The translations under genes and the position numbers were made by a program. The notes under the pieces are model-generated. The model ran no database searches and had not been told where the DNA came from. It saw only the letters and a list, made by a program, of their open reading frames with translations. Positions 1 through 6,197 of a stretch of 12,460 bases of DNA are shown piece after piece (within the stretch, counting starts at the first letter, position 1; the number at the start of each line of letters is the position of its first letter). Source of the DNA: Kiritimatiellia bacterium (GTDB lineage: Bacteria > Verrucomicrobiota > Kiritimatiellia > RFP12 > UBA1067); NCBI GenBank assembly GCA_024405255.1, contig JAKSOY010000125.1, forward strand, positions 1 to 12,460, written 5' to 3'.

Positions 1-5
1 ATGCA

Positions 6-47
6 GGTTAGTCGAGCGCGGGGCGTCAGCCACACACTCGACTAACC
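6..47. repeat. Perfect 11-bp inverted repeat at left edge
   Basis: The arms GGTTAGTCGAG (6-16) and CTCGACTAACC (37-47) are exact reverse complements separated by 20 nt. The loop can add a small GGC/GCC stem. No T-run follows on the + strand, so it is not a typical intrinsic terminator read rightwards. Reading leftwards, the bases beyond the arm are too close to the window edge to judge. It could be a structured 3' end of an upstream transcript, a recombination or protein-binding site, or part of a dispersed repeat. The function is unknown. Confidence 0.55.
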
Positions 48-73
48 TATTACGTCACGCCGTCAAAAATTGG

Positions 74-101
74 TTGCGATTGGTGCGAATTATGATAGAA
101 T
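74..101 (+). promoter_or_regulatory. Tentative sigma-70-like promoter for the 56-aa membrane protein
   Basis: TTGCGA (74-79) and TAGAAT (96-101) are separated by 16 nt. An overlapping alternative is TTGGTT (70-75) with TATGAT (91-96) at 15 nt. Either would start a transcript 50-55 nt before the ATG at 158. The match is moderate and the call rests on the motif alone. Confidence 0.4.
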
Positions 102-157
102 AACCCTCAATTGGAGTTGATGGACTTATGCTTTGAATTGTAGGAGGAAATGAAGAC

Positions 158-328
158 ATGAAATTGATTGTTCAGATATTGGCGGCGTTGTTTGTCGTTG
201 GGCTCGTGGTGATTGTCGGGCGGTTTGTGCTGGCGGTCATCGGTGTGGGCGCGGCAACCTTGTGGCGGTTGTGGCCGGTCATTGTCATCGGCGGCGCCGT
301 ATGGCTGATCGCCAGCAAACGGCGATAG
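158..328 (+). CDS. 56-aa hydrophobic membrane miniprotein
   Basis: A short ORF that opens with ATG behind a strong Shine-Dalgarno (AGGAGG, 142-147) and ends with TAG. The product is almost entirely membrane-spanning: one hydrophobic segment covers residues about 4-31 (ILAALFVVGLVVIV is its core). A second covers about 38-51 (WPVIVIGGAVWLI), and the tail is a basic ASKRR that would favour a cytoplasmic C-terminus. The LWRLWPVIVIGG stretch resembles the LWP(hydrophobic)G turn of LiaI/LiaF-like and DUF5668 transmembrane hairpins; that is a resemblance, not an identification. It has its own candidate promoter and lies 85 nt before purN, whose separate promoter suggests a different transcription unit. 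The function is unknown. The RBS and clean reading frame make it a likely real gene. Confidence 0.72.
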   Translation: MKLIVQILAALFVVGLVVIVGRFVLAVIGVGAATLWRLWPVIVIGGAVWLIASKRR

Positions 329-361
329 GAGATTGTCGATAAGCTGCTCCTGCAAGACTCC

Positions 362-391
362 TTGCGCGCGGGGGAGCGGAAATGCTATAAT
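362..391 (+). promoter_or_regulatory. Sigma-70-like promoter for the purN-cstA operon
   Basis: A perfect TATAAT -10 box lies at 386-391, preceded by an extended TG (383-384). TTGCGC (362-367) lies 18 nt upstream. Transcription would begin near 398, leaving a leader of about 16 nt that holds the AAGGAG (403-408) for purN. The short leader leaves no room for a purine riboswitch. Confidence 0.72.
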
Positions 392-413
392 ATTCCGCGT
401 CAAAGGAGAAACA

Positions 414-1031
414 ATGGCGACGTTGAAGCTTGGAATTTTGGGTTCGGGCGCGGGCTCGAACATGCAGTCGATCGTGGATGCGATTGAAAAGGGCGAGCTG
501 GATGCGGAAATCAAGCTCGTATTGGCGGATGTCCCTGACGCGAAGATTCTTGATCGCGCCCGTAAGCACGGCATTCCCTGCCAGTGGCTCGACTGTTCCC
601 CGTGGAAGACGAAGTTGGAGGGACCTGGCGAGGATGAATGCATCCGTCTGCTGAAGGAGGCCTGCTGTGATACGGTGGTGCTCGCCGGCTTCATGCGCAT
701 CGTCAAGCCGAAGCTTTTGGCGGCGTTTCCAATGCGCGTGCTGAACATCCATCCCGCGCTGCTGCCGGCGTTCCCGGGCGTCCATAGTTGGACCCAGGCG
801 CTTGACTACGGTTGCAAGGTGGCGGGTGTGACGGTGCATTTCGTCGATGCGGGGACGGACTCGGGGCCGATCATCGTGCAGAAGTGCGTGCCGGTTTTGG
901 AGGATGACACGCCGGAAACACTTCACGCCCGCATTCAGGTGCAGGAGCACATTGCCTTCCCGGAGGCCTTGCGCCATCTGGCGGCGGGACGGATTACGGT
1001 TGAAGGTCGTCGTGTGCGCATTGGAGGGTAA
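414..1031 (+). CDS. purN: Phosphoribosylglycinamide formyltransferase (GAR transformylase)
   Basis: A cytoplasmic enzyme of de novo purine synthesis that moves the formyl group of 10-formyltetrahydrofolate onto GAR to give FGAR. The 205-aa length is normal for PurN. The phosphate-binding loop GSGAGSNMQ lies at residues 10-18. The catalytic trio is visible as N111 and H113 in NIHPALLPAFPG and D149 in GTDSGPII, with the same 36-residue His-Asp spacing as E. coli PurN (H108/D144). The ATG at 414 is chosen because AAGGAG sits 5 nt upstream and the protein starts at the first beta strand (KLGILGSG). An in-frame ATG at 333 would add 27 low-complexity residues across the promoter and is unlikely. 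It is the first gene of a packed operon; its stop is 5 nt before cstA and the cstA RBS lies inside its last codons. Confidence 0.95.
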   Translation: MATLKLGILGSGAGSNMQSIVDAIEKGELDAEIKLVLADVPDAKILDRARKHGIPCQWLDCSPWKTKLEGPGEDECIRLLKEACCDTVVLAGFMRIVKPKLLAAFPMRVLNIHPALLPAFPGVHSWTQALDYGCKVAGVTVHFVDAGTDSGPIIVQKCVPVLEDDTPETLHARIQVQEHIAFPEALRHLAAGRITVEGRRVRIGG

Positions 1032-1036
1032 GCGAA

Positions 1037-2779
1037 ATGAATGGTGCTCTGCTCTTGCTGATTGGAATCGCGTGCTTTACGCTTGCGTATTTCCTCTACT
1101 CGAAGTTCATCGCCCGTGCGATCGGCGTCGACCCCGATAAGCCGACGCCCGCGCATACGATGGGTGACGGCATCGACTACGTGCCGGCGCATCCGATGGT
1201 GCTGTACGGACACCACTTCGCGGCGATCGCGGGGGCGGGACCGATCATCGGTCCTGTGCTGGCGGCGCAGTTCGGCTGGGCGAGCGTGGCGTTGTGGGTG
1301 GTGCTGGGATGCATCTTCATCGGCTCGATGCACGACATGGTGACGCTCTTCCTGTCGGTCCGCCATGAAGGCAAGTCCATCGGCAGCGTCATCGAGTCCG
1401 TGATGGGACGTTCGGGCAAGATGATCTTCCTGCTCTTCTGCTTCTCGGCGCTGGTACTGGTGATGGCGGTCTTCACGGGGCAGGTGGCGGATGCTTTCGT
1501 CTCGAATCCGGAAGTGGCGACCTCTTCGTTGCTCGGCATTTTCGAAGCGGCGCTTTTCGGCGTGTGCGTGTACAAGTTCCGCTGGAGCGTCTTCACGGCG
1601 AGTTTCATCTTTGTGCCTGTGCTGTTCCTCCTCGTGTGGATCGGCGTCCTCTATCCGTGCGACCTCACTGCGCTTTTCGGTGTGACGGCGGCAACGAGCA
1701 AGAACATCTGGGTGGTTGTGCTGTTCGTCTATTGCTTCGTCGCGTCGACGCTGCCGGTGTGGCTGCTCCTTCAGCCGCGCGACTACTTGAACAGCTACCT
1801 CCTCTACGCGATGCTCGCGCTTGGTCTGACGGCGGTCTTCTGGGTGCATCCGACGCTGAACGTGAACGCGTTCTCCGGCTTGACGGTGACGAACGCGAAG
1901 GGCGTGACGCAGTGCGTGTTCCCGTTGCTCTTCGTGACGGTGGCGTGCGGGGCGTGCTCGGGCTTCCATGCGCTCGTGGCGAGCGGGACGACCTCGAAGC
2001 AGCTCGACAACGAACGGCATATCCGTCCGGTGGGCTATGGCTGCATGCTGCTCGAAGGCGTGGTGGCGCTGTTGGCGCTTGTCGCGGTCGCCTGGCATTC
2101 GCAGGCGGACCTGATGAGCGGCCTTGCGGGGGGCAAGCCCGTGGTGATGTTTGCCCAGGGACTTGCGAGTTTCTGTGCGAAGATGGGCCTTCCCGAGAAG
2201 GCGAGCGAAAGCTTCATGCTCCTCGCCGTGGCGGCGTTCCTGATGACGTCGGTCGACGCCTGTACGCGTCTCGCACGGTTCGTGTGGCAGGAGATCTGGT
2301 CCACCGCGTCGCAGGGCAAGGAGCCGAATGCGGCGGAGGCGAAACCGAGTCTCGTCGTGCGCCTCAACAAGAACATGTATTTCGCGACGGCCGTCGTGAT
2401 CGCCATTGGCGTGTATCTGCTGGTGCTCAATCCGTCGATGGCGGCGAATCTCTGGACGATGTTCGCGAGCGCGAACCAGATGCTGGCGGCGCTCACGCTG
2501 CTCACGGCTTCGCTGTGGCTGCTCAAGAAGCACTTGAAGTTCTGGATCGCGCTTCTGCCGATGTTCTTCATGATCGTCACAAGCGGTACGGCGGTGTTCC
2601 AGCTCTTCCTGCAGAGCCTCGACAAGTGGATGAAGAAGGGTTTCGCGGAAGGCGGCGTGACGGCGATCGGGGCGGCGATTCTGTTCTGTCTTGCGATTAC
2701 ATTGCTCGTGCTGGGGGCGCTGAGGCTGCGTAAAATTCTCAAGAACGCCGTCCTGCAGAAAATCGTCAACAAAAGGTAG
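1037..2779 (+). CDS. cstA: CstA-family carbon starvation protein / transporter
   Basis: A polytopic inner-membrane protein of the CstA family, whose studied members import pyruvate and have also been linked to peptide uptake. At 580 aa it is shorter than E. coli CstA (about 700 aa), as in many non-enterobacterial members. Family hallmarks are visible: GHHFAAIAGAGPIIGP at about residues 58-73 followed by AAQFGW, the HD pair at H99-D100 before a second polar loop, and D407 with T410-R411 (DACTRLARFVWQEI) near the C-terminal third. Hydrophobic segments alternate through most of the length, consistent with well over ten membrane spans. GGAGGG (1023-1028) gives a good RBS overlapping the end of purN. 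The exact substrate cannot be told from sequence. Cotranscription with purN is inferred from the 5-nt gap. Confidence 0.92.
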   Translation: MNGALLLLIGIACFTLAYFLYSKFIARAIGVDPDKPTPAHTMGDGIDYVPAHPMVLYGHHFAAIAGAGPIIGPVLAAQFGWASVALWVVLGCIFIGSMHDMVTLFLSVRHEGKSIGSVIESVMGRSGKMIFLLFCFSALVLVMAVFTGQVADAFVSNPEVATSSLLGIFEAALFGVCVYKFRWSVFTASFIFVPVLFLLVWIGVLYPCDLTALFGVTAATSKNIWVVVLFVYCFVASTLPVWLLLQPRDYLNSYLLYAMLALGLTAVFWVHPTLNVNAFSGLTVTNAKGVTQCVFPLLFVTVACGACSGFHALVASGTTSKQLDNERHIRPVGYGCMLLEGVVALLALVAVAWHSQADLMSGLAGGKPVVMFAQGLASFCAKMGLPEKASESFMLLAVAAFLMTSVDACTRLARFVWQEIWSTASQGKEPNAAEAKPSLVVRLNKNMYFATAVVIAIGVYLLVLNPSMAANLWTMFASANQMLAALTLLTASLWLLKKHLKFWIALLPMFFMIVTSGTAVFQLFLQSLDKWMKKGFAEGGVTAIGAAILFCLAITLLVLGALRLRKILKNAVLQKIVNKR

Positions 2780-2785
2780 GGTCTG

Positions 2786-3556
2786 ATGAAGAGCTGGTTC
2801 TGGATTCCGCTCGCCGGACTGGCGGGGTTGATCGTGGGCTCCTGGGGTCCACGTGCCGAATTGCGCGTGCGAGAACAGCAGCTTGTGGAGGAGAAGGCCA
2901 AGGCGAAGTCCACACCGGACGCCTTTTCGTCGTTCGCGCGGATGGTCAATATCCCCGATGAGGCGCGTCATCCGCGGCGGAAGGGGAAGGAGCGTTCCAA
3001 GCCGCTGTTCGCCGCGACGAATCAAGTCGCCCGGGTGACGGTCGACGAGGCGCCTGCGACGAATGCGGTCGCCTCGGCCGAGCAGGAGAACGAGCCGGCG
3101 GCATCCGCGCCGAAGGAAGCCCAACTGAAGCCAGAAGACCTGCGTGCCCGCATCGAGGAGGCGCAGGAGATCTGGCGGGCGCGGGTTGACGTGGCGCGGG
3201 CGAACTGGAAGGAAAAGCTGAAGCTCGACGAGGCGACATCCCAGAAGTTCGATGCGACACTCGACGAGATGAACACGCAGCTCTATGAAACGATGCAGGC
3301 GCTGGCGGACCAGATCGCCAGCAAGAAGACGATTACGCAGGAGCTGGGGCTGCGGATGGTAGGCGATGCGACGGCCATTATGGCCGAAACGTACGACAAG
3401 CTCGGTGGTCTGGTGGCGCCCGATGGACGCGACACGGTTTCGCAGATGCAGATGACGGACTTCATCGATCCGGGTGTGGCGGAACCGTTGATCGCCGTGC
3501 AGGGACAGTTGCAGGATTTCCGCTTCCCGCGTGGCCGTCGGGGAGGTCGTCCATGA
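2786..3556 (+). CDS. Membrane-anchored or exported helical protein, function unknown
   Basis: I do not recognise this 256-aa protein as a named family. It begins with one hydrophobic segment (residues about 4-19, FWIPLAGLAGLIVG), which is either an uncleaved anchor or a signal sequence. A charged linker follows, then an Ala/Glu/Pro-rich low-complexity stretch (about 85-115). A long, strongly amphipathic helical region runs from about 115 to 205 and probably forms a coiled coil. The tail is very basic (RFPRGRRGGRP). The segment LKLDEATSQKFDATLDEM is faintly like Spy/CpxP-type periplasmic helical proteins, but this is weak. The start follows an AAAGGTAGGG-like RBS, 6 nt after the cstA stop. Its stop overlaps the permease start as ATGA, so translation of the two is probably coupled. 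It may be an extracytoplasmic partner of the ABC transporter encoded next; that is inference from position. Confidence 0.85.
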   Translation: MKSWFWIPLAGLAGLIVGSWGPRAELRVREQQLVEEKAKAKSTPDAFSSFARMVNIPDEARHPRRKGKERSKPLFAATNQVARVTVDEAPATNAVASAEQENEPAASAPKEAQLKPEDLRARIEEAQEIWRARVDVARANWKEKLKLDEATSQKFDATLDEMNTQLYETMQALADQIASKKTITQELGLRMVGDATAIMAETYDKLGGLVAPDGRDTVSQMQMTDFIDPGVAEPLIAVQGQLQDFRFPRGRRGGRP

Positions 3557-4449
3557 GGGCCCTCGGACGCATTTGGCAAGTTGCGTTGAATGAATGGGCG
3601 GGTGCGATTCGGAGCCGGCGCGCGTTGGTGCTCTTGCTCCTTTATGTCGTGGCGGCCGTCATGTGCATGTACGGGACGATTTCCGCCTTTAGCCGGATGG
3701 AGAAGGAACTGGCGCAGGTTCTGCAGTTGCCGGCCGCCGAACAGACGGGCGTGGTGTCCACGACACTCTGGAAATCGAAACCCTTCAAGAAGATCGTGCG
3801 GGCCGTTGTCCAAAACGATCTCGTGTTCAAGGACATCGAGGGGCGTCATCCGATTGAACTCGTCTATGCCTGGTTCGTGTTCCTCTGTGCGCCGTTGCTC
3901 GTCGTGCTCGTTTCGGGCAATCGTGTGGCGGACGATCTGCACAGTGGCGCGGTTCGCTATTCGATCGTGCGGTGTACGCGTGTCGAATGGACGCTGGGTA
4001 AATACCTGGGGCAGGCGCTTCTGCTCGTGTGCGGTCTCGTGGCGAGTGCGCTGGCCGCGTGGATCGTCGCAGAGATCCGCCTCAGCCAGGCGCGTGCGCT
4101 GCTGCCGGCGATGTTCGACTGGGGCACGCGTGCCTGGGTCTATTCGCTGGCGTGGCTCGGTGTGGCCTTGGGCATTTCGCATCTCTCGCGGACGGGAAGC
4201 CGGGCGACGGCGCTGGGCATTTTCGCCGTCACGGTGCTGGGAATCCTGCCGACTCTCCTGTCGTTTTTCGGTACGAAGTTCGACCTCGCGTGGTTGTCGA
4301 ATTTCGATTGTCTCTCCCCCTCAAGCGTGACGACGCTTCTCTGGCGGCAGAGTGCGGAGCCGCTCGGCGAGGCGGCGTTCCGCCTGGTGGTGCTCGGTTT
4401 GTTCTACTTGCTCCTTGGCAGTGCGGTTTTCCGCAGGAGGGACGCATGA
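3553..4449 (+). CDS. ABC-2 type transporter permease subunit
   Basis: A 298-aa integral membrane protein with about six hydrophobic segments (roughly residues 24-44, 103-121, 153-175, 194-210, 218-239, 275-293) and a large soluble loop between the first two. The stretch SGAVRYSIVRCTRVEWTLGK (131-150) matches the conserved feature of ABC-2 exporters, where a cytoplasmic SGT(I/V)R-x-R-x-K segment precedes the third span. Such permeases pair with a separate ATPase and usually export drugs, lipids, polysaccharide or similar cargo; the cargo here is not evident. It starts inside the stop codon of the preceding gene with GGGGAGG (3540-3546) as RBS, and its TGA overlaps the ATG of the ATPase. This gives a tightly coupled three-gene cassette. 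Confidence 0.88.
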   Translation: MRALGRIWQVALNEWAGAIRSRRALVLLLLYVVAAVMCMYGTISAFSRMEKELAQVLQLPAAEQTGVVSTTLWKSKPFKKIVRAVVQNDLVFKDIEGRHPIELVYAWFVFLCAPLLVVLVSGNRVADDLHSGAVRYSIVRCTRVEWTLGKYLGQALLLVCGLVASALAAWIVAEIRLSQARALLPAMFDWGTRAWVYSLAWLGVALGISHLSRTGSRATALGIFAVTVLGILPTLLSFFGTKFDLAWLSNFDCLSPSSVTTLLWRQSAEPLGEAAFRLVVLGLFYLLLGSAVFRRRDA

Positions 4450-5399
4450 TCGGTGTGGCACTCTCAACGCGCGATCTGGTGAAGCGCTATGGCCGACGCC
4501 TGGCGTTGGATGGTTTTACCCTTTCCGTGCCGCAAGGCGCGGTGATGGGCCTGGTGGGTCCGAACGGAGCGGGCAAGACGACGTGGATGATGTCTGTCGC
4601 GGGATTCCTGCGTCCGACTTCGGGAACGATCGATCTGCTGGGGAAGGGTCCGTTTGACGCGAGCATCCATTCGGGACGAATCTCGATCCTGCCGCAGGAC
4701 TCGGAATTGCCGCTCGAAGCGACGCCTGCGGCCTTGCTCTACCGCTATGGGCGGCTGCAAGGACTTTCGGCGGCGACGGCGCGCGCGTCGGCCGATGCCG
4801 TGCTGGCGGAAATGAATCTTGCGGATCGGGTGGATAGTCCGATCCGTGCGCTCTCGCACGGTATGCGCAAGCGGGTGATGCTCGCGCAGTGCTTCCTCGG
4901 ATCGCCGGAGGTGCTGCTGCTGGACGAACCGCTGAACGGACTCGATCCGGTCGAGCAGGACCGGATGCGTCGCTTCATTCTCGCGCGGCGCGGGCGCCAG
5001 ACGATCATCGTTTCATCGCACAACCTCAACGACGTCGAGATTCTGTGTTCGCACGTGGCCTTTGTCGAGAAGGGCAAGGTCGCGCGCATGGCATCGGTTC
5101 GTGCGCTCACGGAAGAGGCGGGGCGTCTCTCGTATCTGCTGGCGAATGTGCCGTCGGAAACGAGGAACCTGGAGGCGGCGCTCGCTAAGGCGCTCCCGGG
5201 TGCGAAATTCACCTGGCAGACGGCCGGTGAAGAACGCCGTACGCTTGTCTGTACCTACGAGGCGGCGGTGGGGACCGTGGCGACGGTCAATCGCACCGTG
5301 CTGCCCGTCCTCCTCGCACACACGGATGTCCTCTCCGTCGAGACGGGCCTCTCCCTCGAACAGGCCTATCTGACCAATCAAACACAGAAGACTTCGTAG
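4446..5399 (+). CDS. ABC transporter ATP-binding protein
   Basis: The cytoplasmic ATPase that would power the permease encoded just before it. In the 317-aa product all nucleotide-binding motifs are readable: Walker A GPNGAGKTT (38-46), Q-loop glutamine Q84 in ILPQD, the ABC signature in the variant form LSHGM (136-140), Walker B VLLLDEP (156-162) followed by D-loop NGLDP, and the switch histidine H192 in IIVSSHN. About 85 residues follow the core domain and may form the accessory C-terminal domain common in ABC-2 exporter ATPases. The start at 4446 is preferred over upstream in-frame codons because AGGAGG lies at 4435-4440 and the ATGA overlap with the permease mirrors the previous junction. 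The signature differs from consensus LSGGQ, as is frequent in this subgroup, and the site looks catalytically intact. Confidence 0.93.
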   Translation: MIGVALSTRDLVKRYGRRLALDGFTLSVPQGAVMGLVGPNGAGKTTWMMSVAGFLRPTSGTIDLLGKGPFDASIHSGRISILPQDSELPLEATPAALLYRYGRLQGLSAATARASADAVLAEMNLADRVDSPIRALSHGMRKRVMLAQCFLGSPEVLLLDEPLNGLDPVEQDRMRRFILARRGRQTIIVSSHNLNDVEILCSHVAFVEKGKVARMASVRALTEEAGRLSYLLANVPSETRNLEAALAKALPGAKFTWQTAGEERRTLVCTYEAAVGTVATVNRTVLPVLLAHTDVLSVETGLSLEQAYLTNQTQKTS

Positions 5400-5407
5400 A
5401 GTCGTCA

Positions 5408-6061
5408 ATGAAGTTGACATCGGCATTGATTTTACTGATGCATCCGCTGTTGGCAATGCCTCAAGAATTGCAGGTCACGGAAGCCGACTATGATCCGCAC
5501 TTTATCGAACAAGGTCGCGACGTGATGACGCTTTTACGTATCCCCGAAGCCTGCTCCTGGCAGAATTGTTCGTCTTGGCATTTCCCGACTTCTATTGTCG
5601 TTTCAGGCAAAACATATCAAGTCAAGGGCGATGTATTTCGAGAAGAATTTGTTGTTTGTCCAACGAACTCCGCAGTGGTTGTGGCGAGAGGGGCTGTGAC
5701 GCGATGGTCGAACGTTAACGATGCACGTATTGGCGCGTTTGCAGAATGTGCAGAGTCAGACATGCATTTTTCCGCAAGTGTTCGAAATGTTGATGCGATA
5801 GTAATCGGATCTCAAACGAATATGGTATATTTGACAGGGTGTCACGGTGTTAATGGAGGAACGCTTGTGGGCCATAATCTTACACTTGACATTAGAGGTC
5901 CAACCAATCATCTGGATTTTGCCGTGAGTCTGATGAATGCGGGGCTGGTGGCGTCTGAACGGGAACCGATTCAGCCGCGCACTGTTCGCCGATGGGAACC
6001 GACGGCGGAGGAGTTGTTGCAATGGTATTTTGGCCGTCCCCGACAACCGAATACGCCCTGA
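5408..6061 (+). CDS. Small secreted protein of unknown function, AT-rich
   Basis: A 217-aa protein with no family I recognise. It opens with a short signal-peptide-like sequence (MKLTSALILLMHPLLAMP, cleavage probably near residue 16-18). The mature part holds five cysteines (residues 49, 54, 84, 114, 145) and an alternation of polar and hydrophobic residues that suggests a beta-rich fold. The C-terminus is Pro/Arg-rich. It starts 8 nt after the ATPase stop, with no good Shine-Dalgarno (only GTAGAG overlapping that stop), so expression may depend on coupling to the upstream gene. Base composition is unlike its neighbours: positions 5641-5940 are 46 percent G+C by hand count, whereas a sample line of the adjacent ATPase gene (4861-4920) is 67 percent. 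Rarer AT-ending codons such as ATA, TTA and GTA appear. This suggests recent acquisition or relaxed selection. Confidence 0.72.
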   Translation: MKLTSALILLMHPLLAMPQELQVTEADYDPHFIEQGRDVMTLLRIPEACSWQNCSSWHFPTSIVVSGKTYQVKGDVFREEFVVCPTNSAVVVARGAVTRWSNVNDARIGAFAECAESDMHFSASVRNVDAIVIGSQTNMVYLTGCHGVNGGTLVGHNLTLDIRGPTNHLDFAVSLMNAGLVASEREPIQPRTVRRWEPTAEELLQWYFGRPRQPNTP

Positions 6062-6079
6062 AGAATCAAGCCCGTTATG

Positions 6080-6092
6080 AACTCCAGGAGTT
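6080..6092. repeat. 13-bp perfect palindrome upstream of the -35 box
   Basis: AACTCCAGGAGTT is symmetric about A6086. It lies 8 nt before the -35 hexamer of the promoter at 6101. The surrounding GCCC (6070-6073) and GGGC (6093-6096) could extend it into a hairpin with a 6-nt bulge, but no T-run follows. It could be an operator or a weak stem-loop ending the upstream transcript. The role is unknown. Confidence 0.35.
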
Positions 6093-6100
6093 GGGCGGAA

Positions 6101-6130
6101 TTGACGGCGACGGGTGAGAAATGATATGAT
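6101..6130 (+). promoter_or_regulatory. Strong sigma-70-like promoter for the giant exported protein
   Basis: TTGACG (6101-6106) and TATGAT (6125-6130) are separated by 18 nt. Each hexamer is one base off consensus. Transcription would start near 6137, exactly where the palindromic leader repeat begins. This is the best-matching promoter in the window and implies that the 1270-aa gene is expressed apart from the upstream operon. Confidence 0.72.
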
Positions 6131-6136
6131 ATCTGC

Positions 6137-6173
6137 AAATGAAACCGTGGTTTCTGAAACGGCGGTTTCATTT
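6137..6173 (+). promoter_or_regulatory. Tandem palindromes / 5' stem-loop in the leader
   Basis: AAATGAAACCG (6137-6147) pairs perfectly with CGGTTTCATTT (6163-6173) across a 15-nt loop. The same stretch can be read as two adjacent 15-bp units (6140-6154 and 6155-6169) with 13 of 15 identical bases. Each has GAAAC and GTTTC arms separated by four bases. It begins at the predicted transcription start and ends 11 nt before the AAGGAG RBS (6185-6190). It could act as a repressor operator or as a 5' mRNA-stabilising hairpin. The GAAAC/GTTTC symmetry is loosely like LacI-family operators, but the centre is longer than usual. Confidence 0.6.
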
Positions 6174-6197
6174 GAGTGAGTACAAAGGAGCTGAACG

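Noticed and set aside
6..47. An integron attC site
   Set aside because: attC sites begin with RYYYAAC and end with GTTRRRY. Here the order is reversed and the arms do not fit those cores.
1564..2733. A 389-codon + strand frame overlapping cstA
   Set aside because: It is an out-of-frame shadow of cstA with Arg/Gly/Ala-rich composition and no motif.
935..3124. A 729-codon open frame on the minus strand opposite cstA
   Set aside because: It is His/Arg/Glu-rich with no recognisable domain, has no RBS, and lies opposite a well-supported transporter gene. High G+C at third codon positions removes stops from the complementary frame.
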